From Paracyclopina nana (lineage: Eukaryota; Arthropoda; Copepoda; Cyclopoida; Cyclopettidae), in assembly GCA_019096065.1 (NCBI GenBank), contig JAGUCH010000005.1, forward strand, positions 4,526,001 to 4,590,000: a stretch of 64,000 nt of DNA, written 5' to 3'. Below the pieces are notes generated by a model. It saw only the letters and a program-made list of their open reading frames with translations. It was not told the DNA's origin and did no database searches. Of this stretch, positions 20,468-33,277 are shown in pieces. Numbering within the stretch: position 1 is the first letter of the stretch; the number at the start of each line of letters is the position of its first letter. Position numbers and translations under genes: made by a program.

Positions 20468-23400
20468 CTGAAACGATTGAAAAGGCATATCAAGTTGGGC
20501 CTTTGCAGGGTGGCTTCGGCCGGAGAGCCAGCCTCCGACCGGTGTGAGGATTCAAGTGTAAGGAAGTGCACGAATAGCCCCCGGATGGTCTCGACCCTAG
20601 ACACTAGGGTCCAGACATCTCGGGACTCAACCTAGGCAGGCATCTAACGTGCACGACTGGATGATGAAGAAGCCGAAAAGTGTCCATATACCACCGCATC
20701 CAACTAATAGAATATCAAAGACATTAGCAGTAGAGCAGAATCCGGTCGTGCATGCAGAGCCACCCTCGGCCAACCGCGTGGCCTCAAGGCTGGGCCAATT
20801 CGTGGCTGACGATGATACAAATTTTGGTTGTTACTTTCCAATGCGAGAGAGAGAGAGCGTGTAGTGTTAATTGTGTCTATATGTGTGTAGTTGCAGCAGA
20901 CAGGTCTGTAAATCTGTAATCATAAAGAACCTCATGTCCTCCTCCTCCTCCTCCATCCGGGCTTTCTTCCAGCAGAAGCATAGGTAGTTTACGCATAACA
21001 GCAAATGATTGCAGCAGCAATTTTTCAAACCACATCTTAGGCATATATACCTCTAATGGCTGATCCAAAGAGGTGCAAAATTTAGCTTGGTCGTAGTAAA
21101 TATAGTATATATTGAAGTTATATGCTGTAGAGATATGAAAAGCAGGCAAGTGAAGTGCTGGCTCGCAGCAAAAAACAAGGTTGTGAAAGCGAAGGAAAAC
21201 GGCTTTGCTCTAAGTTCTACAACAACTTTGTAAAAAGAGGCATTCGGGACTACAACAGCGGAGAAATTAGGAGAGAAGGAAAATATTGTACACAGTCACT
21301 CCAATGATGATTAGTAGTTACTTTATCTACAGAAAAGTAATCAAGTGCGAGCAATCTAGAGAAGCACCATCCATATTTTTAGAGTCGCTAAGTAGACATC
21401 CTGTTTTAAGCCACAGTCTAGCAATAAAGTAATTATAGTATTGGCATACTAACAGCAATCAACAATCACTCGGGGACGACAGCAACACATTGACAATCTC
21501 GACTTTCTTTGCGATCAAAACCCTCATGGTATTTTTTGACCGGGTCGTCATGCTTTTTTAAAAAAGTAATTTTTTTCTTTTTGAGGGCGATCCAGGAAAA
21601 TGAAGCTATTTTTCATGTGCAACTCAACTTTGTGGCAGGAATTGCAAAAAATCCAATTTTATCACAGAGGAGGATGAGCATAAGTTACTTGAGAGTTGTA
21701 GCAGATCTTCCAACCCACATACCTTATTAATTCTAACCGAAGAGTTTAGAAGTGTTTGGGCCCTGCAGTGTCCAAACACCTACCTTAGATAGAAGATATA
21801 TTGTTTTTCACTGTAGGATTGGTCAATTTTTTTAAAGAAAGCATACACATAGAGAGAGTGTGTGTGTTTGTAAAGATAGGGACAGAACAGAAGAGTTTTT
21901 GCTGGTTGTGGGCCCTGGTCACCGGCTTAAAGTTGACTAGCAATTTTGAGGTACTCACGATTTTTCTCAATTTTGTGTGGTGTCTCGAACTGACCAGTTT
22001 TGTGAGAGGAAATGGACTAAAACAACAACAATGAAGATGTGGACACTCAAAATCCGGAAAAAAAAACAAAACAAAAAAGGGATGATGACTTAGTGGTGGC
22101 TTTTTTATAATTATGTTCTACGATTATGAAAAAACTCGAAGAAGAAGCTCTATGAGACTCTTTAAAAAACTGCGTGTGTAAGTTTGGACATCCACTTAAA
22201 AGTACAAACACAAGTGAATATATAAGTAAAAATGCAAGCGCTCGCTCATTTAGGTCTTTACGTATATAGTAATAATTACTGTGTTCAACGCCCGACTTTG
22301 CTTATAGCTTTGACTGACCAAAGGGGATGGTCCATTAACTGCAATTATAGATGTGTTTCAATGCTTGCTTGACGCTCAGGACAATTATGCTAATGTATGT
22401 CATGCTGTAATTTATGATGAATTTCTGCTGCTATGCTAGTATGACATTGCGTTTTCCTTCTCTTCGCTAAGGAAAAGCTATCAAACCAACTACTGCTGTT
22501 CACTTACTCTTAGTCATTTTATTATAATTATCATTTTGCAGTATCCACCGTAGCATTAATCTAAAGGTTTACGAGGCGTTATAAAAAAGGCTTACATGGT
22601 CATGTAACAAAAATCGTAGCTAAAAAAATAGTGTGTAAATATATACGTAATCTAGCAAATTGTGAGAGAAGAGGAGCTGGAGAGCGATAGAGAGCGACAG
22701 AGAGGTAATAGTAGGCGAAAGACACAAGCAAATACACTTAAAAGCGTTGCAAAAAAAAGGTGAGCTAAACCACACACGCACACTTAACACTTGTGGTCAG
22801 GTGGTGGTGATGGTTGACACTCAGTGTAGTGGTGGTAGTGAGGAAATAATACAAACAGTGATGGCGGGGGGTTGTTTTCGTCACTCTTTTTATAGGGTAG
22901 CAGTGGCGCTCGTTCAATTTAACTCTTCTACCGTTTAAGAAAAACTGCAAAAACTCTTTTAAATATGATGCTCACACACGTACGTACGTTGGACAATAAG
23001 TAGCAGCAAAAAGAAAGGGAGTACCCACGACAAACTATGAAAAACGTGGTTGCTCTCAAATGCCAGTTGAAATAGCAGGAAGCAGTGGACTAGCAGTACA
23101 CAGAAGCAACAAATTATATATCATAGCATATCGTTTAAGTCACAGCATTGGGTTGCTACGCTATGATATTAGTTTGGTTTCAAAACGTACATGATGATAG
23201 AGAATGATTGAGCTTATGCTGTAGTAGTAGTAGAAGTAGAAGTAGGGCACCTTACGAGCATTTTCTCTCGTTTGATTCATTTTTGCGAACTTGTGACGAT
23301 TCGGAAGTTGTCTGTGTGATAGTAGTAGCACAAAAATACATCAGAAACTTTCTTTTGCAACAGCTTGCGAGGCTAATGATTAATAATCAAGGGAGGGCAA

Positions 23401-23472
23401 TATGCGAAGAAGTTTCGGTAAGTTTTCCTAGATTGTTGCAGTAGCTGAGGGGCCTTGATCAGTTCGCTGTAA
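20468..23472. other. Intergenic or large intron, no supported gene
   Basis: Contains (CCT)n near 20937-20954 and a GC-rich patch at 20500-20640 that looks repetitive but is unassigned. The remainder is AT-rich, with low-complexity purine and TG stretches. If the exon at 19911-20467 is joined to ZNF207, this stretch is an intron. Confidence 0.35.
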
Positions 23473-24693
23473 TCATCTGTAGTAAGGCCAAGGCTTACCT
23501 TGGTTAGCAAATTGTGGCCTCATGGCCATCAGAGGGGCCATCATCATCTGGGGTTGAGCAACGGGCAGCATGGTGGGCATTGCTTGACGAGCTGCCATCA
23601 TCATTGGGGCCGCTGACATGACCGGAGCTGCGGCAAATGTCATTGCGCCTGCTGGAAACGCGGCTGCCATGCTAAGCGGGGCTCCCAGCGACATTGGAGG
23701 GGCCATGGCAACTTGGCCGGGCATGGCCATTTGAAAGTTGGTCACAGGGGCCATAGAGACCATAGGGACGCTCGTGGTCATAACTCCAGGCGTAACCGAA
23801 GGATTGCTGACAGCATACTTTGGCATATTAGCTCTGCGCTCTTCCTACAAAGGAAGACAACCATTAATGATTTAGAAAAATTTTGAGATAGAATATTAAA
23901 ACGTACCAGTGAGATGTCTTCAGGGGGATGGACAATTCTTGAGGTCGACGAGGTCGTTGCTATCAATGCTGGTTTCTTGTCAGAAGAGCTGAGAAAAATA
24001 GGATTTAGAGTTATAGCCACGCGCATAATCTGATTAGCCTTACTCTCCATAGGCAGGAAACGTGGATTTTCCTGATGCTGCGGCTGAAGGGAAGAGCGGC
24101 CTCGAGGGTTGGCCGTTGGGCCCAGTGGGCTGACCACTGTACATCACCGGCGAGGGTCCAGCCACCCCAGAACCTCCCCACGAAGCTCTGTAAGTATTAC
24201 AAAATAGGAACAATGTTTAAGCAATAAATAATCAGATTAATATACCCTTGCATGGTGTAAGCTGGTCTTTGACCCATTGCCACCCCATCAGTCTTTGCCA
24301 TTTTGGCCATGGGCCCATCGTCATCATCATCACCACCACCTTTTTGGCGCTCGTGCTCTTTGAGATCTTGGTCAGGAATGCCTTCCATTCCGTAAATTTC
24401 GATTTCTATGTTACTCCGGTTGGGCAGGGCGTTGGGGACTTTGTCAATGGTCTGCTTGTGAACTTGCATGCAATGAATGGACAAGCCTGGCCCGGTGTAG
24501 AGCTTCTTATGGCATATATGACACTTGAAATGCTTTGCCTTTTGATGCTGTATCAAGATTTTCTCGTCGTCAAACTCCCTATTGCAATACCTACAAAACA
24601 AAAATAAATAAATATATACAAGGCGACATAGTTCGTGAAAACGTGGACTCACCAACACCAGGGTTTACTCTGCTTCTTCTTTTTACGTCCCAT
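23473..24693 (-). CDS. ZNF207: ZNF207 / BuGZ, microtubule and kinetochore zinc-finger protein
   Basis: Five minus exons, 24653-24693, 24246-24590, 24044-24187, 23907-23988 and 23473-23844, give 327 residues. The N-terminus [20 protein letters not shown] and the two C2H2 fingers ([39 protein letters not shown]) match the family almost exactly, as does [12 protein letters not shown]. The GLEBS motif ([20 protein letters not shown]) spans the exon 4/5 junction; in BuGZ it binds and stabilises Bub3 at kinetochores. The Met/Ala/Pro-rich C-terminus corresponds to the low-complexity region that drives BuGZ condensation in spindle assembly. It ends [16 protein letters not shown], similar to the human end. 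A good donor inside the last codons allows an alternative 3' exon. The gene is divergent from BRPF1. Confidence 0.93.
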
Positions 24694-25931
24694 TTTGGGT
24701 ATGGAACTACTTGGAGGGACTCAGGTGACAAAACACACTTTGCACTTTCCGAGAAAGCCAGGAAATAAGCGAAAATATTTCGCCACTTAACGAGACAAGC
24801 AACTTTTCTCGAAGCCAACTAATGGAACAATAACATAACGGAAAGTAGTCCGAGCAAGAAAATTATTGATGTATCTCTTCTGAATTTCCTTTACTCAAGA
24901 AGTATATGTAGTTTTACAATGTTAAAATCATATGATATATCAAAAAGTTCTGGTATTGTTGATCTATGTAAGTGAGATCTAAGTAATTTTGCCTAATTAT
25001 GGCAATTTCTGGCCCTTGAAAATGCCTCACTCTCCGGCAAAGAAAGCTCTGCGTCAAGATCCAACATGGCTGATTAAAAAGTAGTTTCTGCCCTTTATGT
25101 GATAAAATGATGAAAAAACTATCTCCTTCGGAAGTAACACTGGCGTCTTGCTCCTTAATTCTTAAATTTAATTTTCTAATGTGAATCCCTTGCAATCGTA
25201 CGCAAGTTGGATAATTGATTTTTGACACAAAGTTCCTCCGCGTTCCCAATTCTCATTCATGAATGCGCCCTCTTTTAGCTTTCAGCCCAACTAAAGCTGC
25301 ATATGTGGAGTCAGAGAGAATGTTAATATTATTTCTTACTTGCAAAACTTGTGCACTCTTACGTAAGAAAGGATACGATTTCGATTTTTTTAGTGAATCA
25401 TTACTGCCAATTTCATTGCCATAATAATTACAGAAAGCCTTTAATTGTTAGGAGTCACTTCTCCAGCTTTTCTCCTGTAAAAGTCAGAAATTTAATTTTG
25501 GTAAGTTCAGTGTAAAAACAAAAAGCGTTCATTTAAAGCGCTTCGGAATGATTTTTAAATACTGTGTCAGCTATTCTGATATCTCATTGGACTTCGGAAA
25601 TCTGTTCGTGAAATGTGGTTGGCCATCAAACGAAACAATACTTTATGGCGCGAAACCGCAAAAAAGATACTACTTTACGAGAACCATCAATGTTTTGAGT
25701 AACGCGCCCTAACCTCAACCGGGCCTCACAAAACATTCAGCGCTACTCGAGTAAAGCAATTTTGTACTTAAAATGCCGCGAATCCGGCTTTTTCCGAAAC
25801 GATGTCGAGAAATTCAAGCGTATTTGTCTTATCCCTTAGCTATTAGAGAGTAGAAAATCCCGCTCTCCAAGCCACAAATACTAGATGTTTTCATTTCGAG
25901 TTCTACGTCGTGAATAATCACAAATTCCAAC
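24694..25931. promoter_or_regulatory. Shared divergent 5' region of ZNF207 and BRPF1
   Basis: A 1.2-kb gap lies between the two divergent start codons. It must hold both promoters and 5' UTRs unless upstream non-coding exons exist. No TATA box at a convincing place and no coding frame were seen. A frame at 24914-25249 (minus) has no support. Confidence 0.45.
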
Positions 25932-28900
25932 ATGGGGCTGGATTTCGACCTCAACAGCTTCATCGAGGACATGAAGGCTTGCAAGCCTCCGTACAAGTGT
26001 CCCTTTGGAGAATGTGGCAAAATCTACAAAACTTACTCGGGCATTCATGCTCACATCATGTCTCACGGTGGAGGCTCGACTGCTGGTTCGGGCTCTAGAA
26101 CTCCAAATGTGCCCTCTTCAGGAAGAAGGTCCCCGGCTGATGCTCAGCCCTTTTTCAAGAGTCCCCTCAAAGACACGCTGTTTTTCAACGAAGCTGAGAA
26201 AATTATTGAGTTCGAGTCTGTCGAAGGCTCCCTTCAAAGGCTGAGTGTTTATGATGCCTTGGAGATGGTGTCCAAAGACGAATGGGAAGCCTCACTACCA
26301 CCCAATGCATTCGAACCTGAAAAGAAGCCAGACGACATTTTGAAGACTCCTCGCACTCCGGCGACGTCAAAGTCTGCCTTCAAAAAGGGCAAAAAGACGC
26401 CGAAAAACTCGAGCAAAAACAAAATGTCTGCTGATCCGAATGTTGAGTCGAAGAAAGCTGACGGAGCTGAGCCTGAGAAGAAAATGCTCAAGCTGCCCGA
26501 AGCTCATTTCGTGGAGATTGACGACTACGATATCGGAGATGCGCCACCAATGCCCGATGCATACTACAGATTCATTGAGAAGCCAGCTGAAGAGCAAGAT
26601 GAAATGGTCGAGTATGACATGGACGAGGAAGATGTGGCTTGGCTCAACATCATCAATGGAAAACGGAGTCAGGATGGACTGGCCAAAATTAGCGAGGACC
26701 AATTCGAGCTCCTTATGGATCGCCTAGAAAAGGAGTCCTACTTTCACGTTCAGACAAATGGCAAGGACTACAGTGCTCCCATTGATGATGATGCCATCTG
26801 TTGCGTTTGCATGGATGGTGAGTGCTCGAATACCAACGTCATTCTCTTCTGCGATCTCTGCAACCTTGCCGTGCATCAAGAGTGCTATGGGGTTCCTTAC
26901 ATTCCTGAAGGTCAATGGCTTTGCAGGCGTTGCCTTCAGAGTCCTTCAAGGTCTGTGGAGTGTTGCCTATGTCCCAATCGTGGAGGAGCTTTCAAGCAGA
27001 CTGATGATGGACGATGGGCTCATGTCGTCTGTGGGCTCTGGATACCCGAAGTCAGGTTTGCCAACACTGTCTTCTTGGAGCCCATCGACAGCATTGACAA
27101 CATACCTCCAGCAAGGTGGAAATTGAGCTGTCGAGTATGCAAGCAGCGCGGGGTTGGTGCTTGTATTCAATGTCACAAGACTAATTGTTACACCGCTTTT
27201 CATGTCACGTGTGGGCTGCTAGCAGGTAATTACTTCAATTATTTTTATAGCTCGTAATTATGCAATATATTTTTTTTGTAACAAGGCCTTCACATGAAAA
27301 TGGACACAGTGCGAGAGTCGTCTGCTGCGGGGCTTTCAGTTACGGTGCGAAAGACAGCTTTTTGCGATGTCCACACTCCTAATGATAGCGACTGCAAGCC
27401 TAAGTTGGACGACATTGCAGCCCTCGGAATCTCGACAGCGAAGCAAAAGAACAAATCCCCCAAAAAGGGCGAAGTTGGCAGTCCTGTCCCTGTCCTTTTT
27501 CGTGGTCTCATGAACTTTTCGCCGCAATGCCCGTGGGATAAGGTGCAAAAAATCGCCAGCTTGATCAACGTTCAGAGGAAAAATCAATTCTTCCAACGGC
27601 TGATGGCCTATTGGACCCTGAAGAGGCAGACTCGCAATGGTGTGCCATTGATACGAAGGCTGCAATTTGCCAAGGCCAATAAAGAAAACAAGGCACCGGA
27701 GACCCCTCAGAAAAACGCGCATCATAGCAAAAAGAAAAAGGAACGGGAAAAGGCTGCCGTCAAAAAGGCCAAGGAAGAGTTCAAAGACATGATAGACGAA
27801 CGCCGATCTTTGCGTAGACTGCGTCAAGATCTGGAGCGTGTAAGGCTGCTTTGTGAGCTGATCCGAAAACGAGAGCAGCGTAAACGGGAATTAATTGTCA
27901 CGCACAAAAGCATTGTTGAACTTGAATGCTTCCCTTTCATTCACTTGCTGCGGTCTCTTCTTGAGCAGCTCAAAGAGATTGACACCCAGGAAATATTTGC
28001 TGAGCCTGTCAGTCTGGATGATGTTCCCGATTACTTGGACCACATCAAGGTTCCCATGGACTTTTCGACAATGTCCAAGAAGCTTGAGTCATTCCAGTAC
28101 AACACCATAGACCAGTTTGAGGCAGACTTCAACGTGATGGTAGAAAATTGCCTTTCTTACAATGAAAGAGACACCATTTTCTTCCGAGCTGGAGTGAAAA
28201 TGAGGGACCAAGGAGGAACGATTCTCAGGCAAGCAAAACGGGACATTGAGAGCATTGGATTTGATCCTGAAACTGGCTTGCACACAACCGAGAGGCTCAC
28301 TCCAAAGGAAGAGTTCTCTGATGATAAGCTCATGAAAGAAATTGACAATTTTGTCAATGATGAGTCCAGGGAAGACTTGCCTTTTGAGACCCACCTCAAG
28401 CGGTTACTTGAGCTTCAAGATAAAGCCATGTTTTTGCATCATCCTGTGGCTAAAGTAAAGCGGCAGAAGTTGCTCAGGCAAGAAATCACCAAAGTTAGGA
28501 GAAAATTGTCAATGGACAAGGCAGGCACCACTCCCGGATCAAAACACAGCAAGAGCATGTTGGCTGATATTGATGAGAAGGATGAGGAGTCTGTCAAAAA
28601 GAAAAAGCAACGGGAAGTTTCGCCTATGCAGGATGACTTTTTCACTCCTGCTCGTAGGCTGCGCGCCGGCAAAGAAGTGGAGTCGTCCAATGAGAAAAAA
28701 TCTGGTGCCAAGAGAGGTCGGAAAAGGAAGAGGTCGGTCAGCAAGTCAACTCTTGATGCTGAAGAGGACAATGAGTCTCCGGCTCCCAAGAAAAAGAGCT
28801 TTGATGAGTCCGCCCTGGATAAAACTCCGGTCAAGTCTTCTTTAACTGGTCAGCACTTTTCGCCTGCCAAATCTCCAGCGGGCGTCAATCGACGAAATGC

Positions 28901-29885
28901 AGTGCTTTTCACCAGAAAGAAGCAAGCTGCAGCACTTCCATCTTCAGATTTGGCTGATGACAGCTTCACCAAAGCCGACTCCGAGACCAAATCGGAAAAG
29001 AAAAAGAAAAGCTCCCTGTCTGAAGATAAACTGGACAGCCAGGAAACTGAAATACAAACCAATGCATCCGCTGCTCCGGAGAAGAAGTCCGTAGCAGTTC
29101 CCGATAAACCGCCCAAAAAGCGGGGTCGCAAACCAAAAGCTTTGCTGCAGCAACAGCAGCTTCAACAACAACAACAGCAGCAGCAAAACAAAGTGGAGCC
29201 CATGAGCCCTCCACCAGCACCTAAGCAATTTGGTTCTTGGCGAGGAGCTAATAGTGGCCCTTCGACAAGCCTAGCTGCAGATTCAGCAAGCTTTAAAGTG
29301 TACCGAAAAGGTGGTGAAATTGGTGAGACCGACGAAGATACTCAGTCAGAGTCGGCTACTGATGCTGCAGTTACAAGTGAGGAGGATGGAAGTGATGATG
29401 AAGCGGCCGAGGACTCTGATGGATCAGGAGGAATATCTTCAAGCATGACAATTCCACTTGAACCTCTGGATTTGGTGTGGGCAAAGTGTCGAGGTTACCC
29501 CTGGTATCCTGCTCTGATCATCAATCCGACCATGCCTCGCACTGGCTACTTACACAATGGTGTTCCAATTCCTGTTCCTCCTCAAGAGGTTCTTGACATG
29601 GCCCTCACGCATGAAACACCACATTACTTGATTCTGTTTTTTGACTCAAAGCGTACGTGGCAGTGGCTGCAGCGAGATAAGCTTGAGCCCCTGGGCATTA
29701 ACATTGAGGTGGACAAGTCTAAATTGGTCCAGTCCAAGAAGCCTAGTGAACGAAAAGCAGTGAAGAAAGCATACGAGGACGCTATCAAGCACAGATGTCG
29801 AGTGACAGGTGAAAATGTGGCTTTGTCAGGCGAATCCAGCGGCACTGAGGATTCTAACGCGGCGGCAGCCTCTAAGGAGAAATGA
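25932..29885 (+). CDS. BRPF1: BRPF1 / Br140, bromodomain-PHD-PWWP scaffold of MOZ/MORF HAT complexes
   Basis: Two exons (25932-27225 and 27286-29885, 60-bp GT-AG intron, phase 1) give 1297 residues; human BRPF1 is about 1215. In order: C2H2 finger CPFGECGKIYKTYSGIHAH (about 22-44), EPC-like region with VEYDMDEEDVAWLNI, PHD1 starting CCVCMDGECSNTNVILFCD (about 290), zinc knuckle and second PHD (QTDDGRWAHVVCGLWIPEV), bromodomain (about 645-745, VPDYLDHIKVPMDF) and C-terminal PWWP (about 1155-1260, LVWAKCRGYPWYPALII). BRPF1 bridges the KAT6A/B acetyltransferase to ING5 and MEAF6 and directs H3K23/H3K14 acetylation; PHD1 reads unmodified H3, the bromodomain acetyl-lysine and the PWWP H3K36me3. 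A Gln run near residue 1051 is lineage-specific. The start MGLDFDL matches the family start. Confidence 0.97.
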
Positions 29886-30110
29886 GTGGCCACCATTATG
29901 AATTAAATATAGAAACTTCCTTGTGTATTAAATATGCATCCCAACAACAGGTTTTAACCAGCAAATCATTTTGTCTTTCAGGTTTTGAACCTTGCACTCT
30001 TCGAAGGGGAAAATTACGTGGTAAATCAACTGCCAACCATTGAATAGGAGGGGAAGCTGCCAAGCAAAATCCATTACGAGTGAGTGGTGTTGCAGAAAAA
30101 GGAAAGAAAC

Positions 30111-31679
30111 ATGCCAGATAAACGGAAGGATTCACTGCCAAATGACAAATCGTCCGTCAAAAAGCTAAAAGGCGACAGTGACACCGAGACGACTTTGGCC
30201 TACGATCCCGTTCACTTTATTCGTTCGCACAGCAAAAATAATGATCCCGCTGACATCCAAACGCAGGCAAGTGCCAAGGTTACAGCTTTCAAAAAAAGCA
30301 TTTCTCAAGTTGGGCTTTTTAAATTCAGATCTGGGAGGTTGTCTTCGAGCCTGACCCCAAAGACCCATTGAAAACCACATCAAGGGTGGCAACATGTGGT
30401 GGTAACTCGATATGCATCATTGATGTCATCACCGGGACCGTCCTCATGAAGTACAAACACAAAGAGCTCAAGTAAGAAACCCCAACTACTATCGGTAGAA
30501 GAGTGCTTATTAAGGATTGGTTAACTTTTTCATAGGGAAAATTTCTATACCCTCGCATGGACAACCATTGATATGAATGAGGGAAACGCCAACATTCTCG
30601 TTTCTGGCGGAATCCGAGGCGAGGTGCGCATGTTCCATCCTCAACGTAAAGTCTGCTTCCACGAGTTCAGGCCTGTCGAGAAGAAGAACATCGCTGTCAA
30701 TTCCATTGTGTTCCATACCGAGCAGCCCACGTGGATGTTTTGTGGCACAAGCGATGGAGTAGTTTCCCTTTGGGACATAGGACGGCCCCAATTACCCACC
30801 TACGACGGCGCCAATGCTCAAATGCTTTTGAAGCTGTTTCCTGATTACGGAGACGTTTACAACATTGCTTGGTCTGGTAGCAATCGGTGGTTGTTGGCTG
30901 GCACTGCTGCTGGTCTCGTTGGCTGGAACATTGAGGACAAAAAAGTTGAGGAGCAAGGCAAAGAGTACAAGTAAAGGCTTTTATTACCATGTTTTCTTTT
31001 GAAAAGTTGCTTAATTGAATTGCGTTATTAGGCCTGTAATGGTGGATTTCCTGCAACCGGAATCAGATCGTGATAAGGGCGAAAACCCGATCGTAGACTC
31101 GCTTGCCATGGCCTCAGACTGGACCGTGGTCAGCAAATGTGCACTGCACGGACTTATTTATGTCTGGGACCTGAAAGCTACAGTAAAAGAAATCAATTTA
31201 GAAGAAGCCGCGAAAGCAGACGAGAACAAAGTGATTGAACAAGAAGTGTCGCTGGTCGCCAACCTTAAATGGTCTGACACAGACAACTTCTACATGAACC
31301 TTGGCTGTCACAAGGGTATATTTATTGATAAGTGTTGCGCAAAATGGCAGTCTCAATGATTTGTTGTATAGGAAAGGGCTTAATCTGCTGCGGTGATGAC
31401 AAAGGATCTCTGTGGCTGTACAACTTACCTCAATTCGGCAAAAATTCACCCGTGCCCCAAACTTCCAAGAAGATTGAAGTCTCCACCCGACTGATGTGGC
31501 CGGAGCTGCAAGATGACCATTTGGAGAATTCTCGAAAAGTACCTCTTGACAGGCACGATATAATCATAGATAAAGTGGCAGCTTCTCACGACAATAACTA
31601 CGTTGTCGCGGTGACCTCCAACAACATGGTTTGCATTTGGAAACGTGTGACGGATTCTGATGAGGGTACGTCAGCTTAG
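30111..31679 (+). CDS. LRWD1: LRWD1/ORCA-type WD40 protein lacking the LRR half
   Basis: Five exons (30111-30266, 30329-30471, 30536-30970, 31032-31315, 31372-31679) give 441 residues. The opening AYDPVHFIRSHSKNN and QIWEVVFEPDP, then RVATCGGNSICIIDVITG, ENFYTLAWTT, MFCGTSDGVVSLWDIG, GLICCGDDKGSLWLYNLP and NNYVVAVTSNNMVCIWKR track the WD40 domain of LRWD1 in order. In mammals LRWD1 binds ORC and repressive histone marks and supports origin licensing and heterochromatin. The N-terminal leucine-rich repeats of LRWD1 are absent: only 225 bp separate this ATG from the BRPF1 stop. Intron 1 (30267-30328) uses a GC donor (CAG|gcaagt). EED was considered because of the polycomb-like WD fold, but the motifs fit LRWD1 much better. 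Confidence 0.85.
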
Positions 31680-31828
31680 ACTCATTTTTTCTCCGCATTG
31701 AAATAAGGAGGTAAATCTCCAGTTGATTCATTGGAATGCCTAAAGAGTTCCAATCAATGTAGCGATTGCGTTCGTCCTTCTATATAGTCTTGCACTGCTA
31801 AAACATATATATTCTCTTTGGCCAGAAG

Positions 31829-31834
31829 AATAAA
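31829..31834 (+). promoter_or_regulatory. Candidate polyadenylation signal (LRWD1-like gene)
   Basis: AATAAA 150 bp after the stop codon at 31677-31679, in AT-rich 3' flank. Confidence 0.5.
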
Positions 31835-33277
31835 GATGAAGGCAAACCTCGATCGTCTCGGTCATTATGCTCGCATATATGTTTCGTTCTCTCTTTAAAA
31901 AGAATGATGTCCTAACTCGGTTGTGGCGATTTGTCTCAATCCACCTTTTTTTCTTGCCCACTCGTGGCTCAAATTAGGATGAAACGATCCTATGCACAAC
32001 ATCGCAAATAGTAGATGCCATTCCCAATTTTTTTTACAAATCTAAGAATGCTATTTGGAATATGATGCTAAGCCGACTTGTCAATGTTTGTCAGTTCATC
32101 TGTCTTGTGTTAAAAATGAGGTATGTTCGGCTAAAATTAACCCGGGGCACCTAGCCAACAAATCTGAGACAGAGGCGACTTTCGTTCATAAACTGCTTTT
32201 TTGGCGCATTACGCGGAACGAGAATGAGTACAAGAATGAGCAATAGCAATAAGACAAATCAGTAGTTTTCCCAACCGGAATCAGCATTATCCGAAGAAAG
32301 TGCAGGCATTGAGTAACTTCTCTTTTCAATTAAGCGATATCTTTGAATGTCTGACGACAGGCCTGTTTTCCTCAGTGTCTCGGAATTCGAAGGAGCTCAA
32401 AAAACGACCTTATTTGGGTCTTCAAAGTGCGAGAAATTCCGCCCCTCTCTTGAGGTGAAAAGGGATGACAGCAAATTCAGCTCTCATTTGGCCTTGACTG
32501 CTTCAGGTTATTCTGCTTTCAAATGAGTAAAATTCCTCACTAATTGGTCAAACGAGGATAAGCCTACTCCAGCTTGTGCTTCTTGCAAAGTGCGATATCG
32601 AATCTATAGAGTTGAGCGAAATCAAAAAACATGGTGTGCATACCTCATATTTCTGCCTAGACTCAATGACCGTTTCGACCGAAAGATTTACTATCCTTGA
32701 CTAAAGGAAAAGCGAATTGAGGGGGAATGACAAGAGCAATCCGAAGAAGTGCATCATTAGCAGCGTGGGCTGTGGCGTTGCATTTCAAGACTCGGTGCTT
32801 GTCGTCGATGATAATGAGCGGACCCCAAATGACCCAAAGTAGAAGAAGAGCAGCGTACGTTTATTATACGTATATCTACTCCCCAGTTGAGTAGAAAGCT
32901 TTTTGTGCTTCGACGGTCGCGGTCATGCACGCGCTCGCTCGCTTAGCTTCGCCAGCCTCGAGGACACTCAGGTTCAAATCCCTGATCATTTTTATCTTCT
33001 AATGAGATCCGTCTCGCTCGGTTGCCTGATATCCTAAAGCATAAAGGCTGGGCCCATCCAGAATTAGGCAGGAGGGAAAACAAATCTGCCTCCACCCACA
33101 GCCGACAGAAAGAATAACGCTTTTGTGTGGTCACTCGAGGTAATACAATAGTTAAAAAAAAGATACTCTTTCCACTTTTGGCAAGGCGTTGCGCCGCGCG
33201 TCAAAGCAACTCTATAGTAACAGCATATCGATACAGTAAGTCAGAGAGGTAGGTGGCCTCCTTCGCAAATACTGGCT
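31835..33277. other. Intergenic; 5' flank of gene at 33278
   Basis: No supported gene. Near 32945-32982 a B-box-like GGTTCAAATCC follows a weak A-box-like segment; the spacing is too short for a tRNA. The end of the stretch is presumably promoter and leader for the next gene. Confidence 0.35.

Noticed and set aside
30111-31679. EED polycomb WD40 protein
   Set aside because: Start motif (HFIRSHSKNN) and repeat motifs follow LRWD1 rather than EED.
32943-33134. tRNA-derived SINE candidate
   Set aside because: B-box-like GGTTCAAATCC is present, but the A-box match is weak and the spacing too short.
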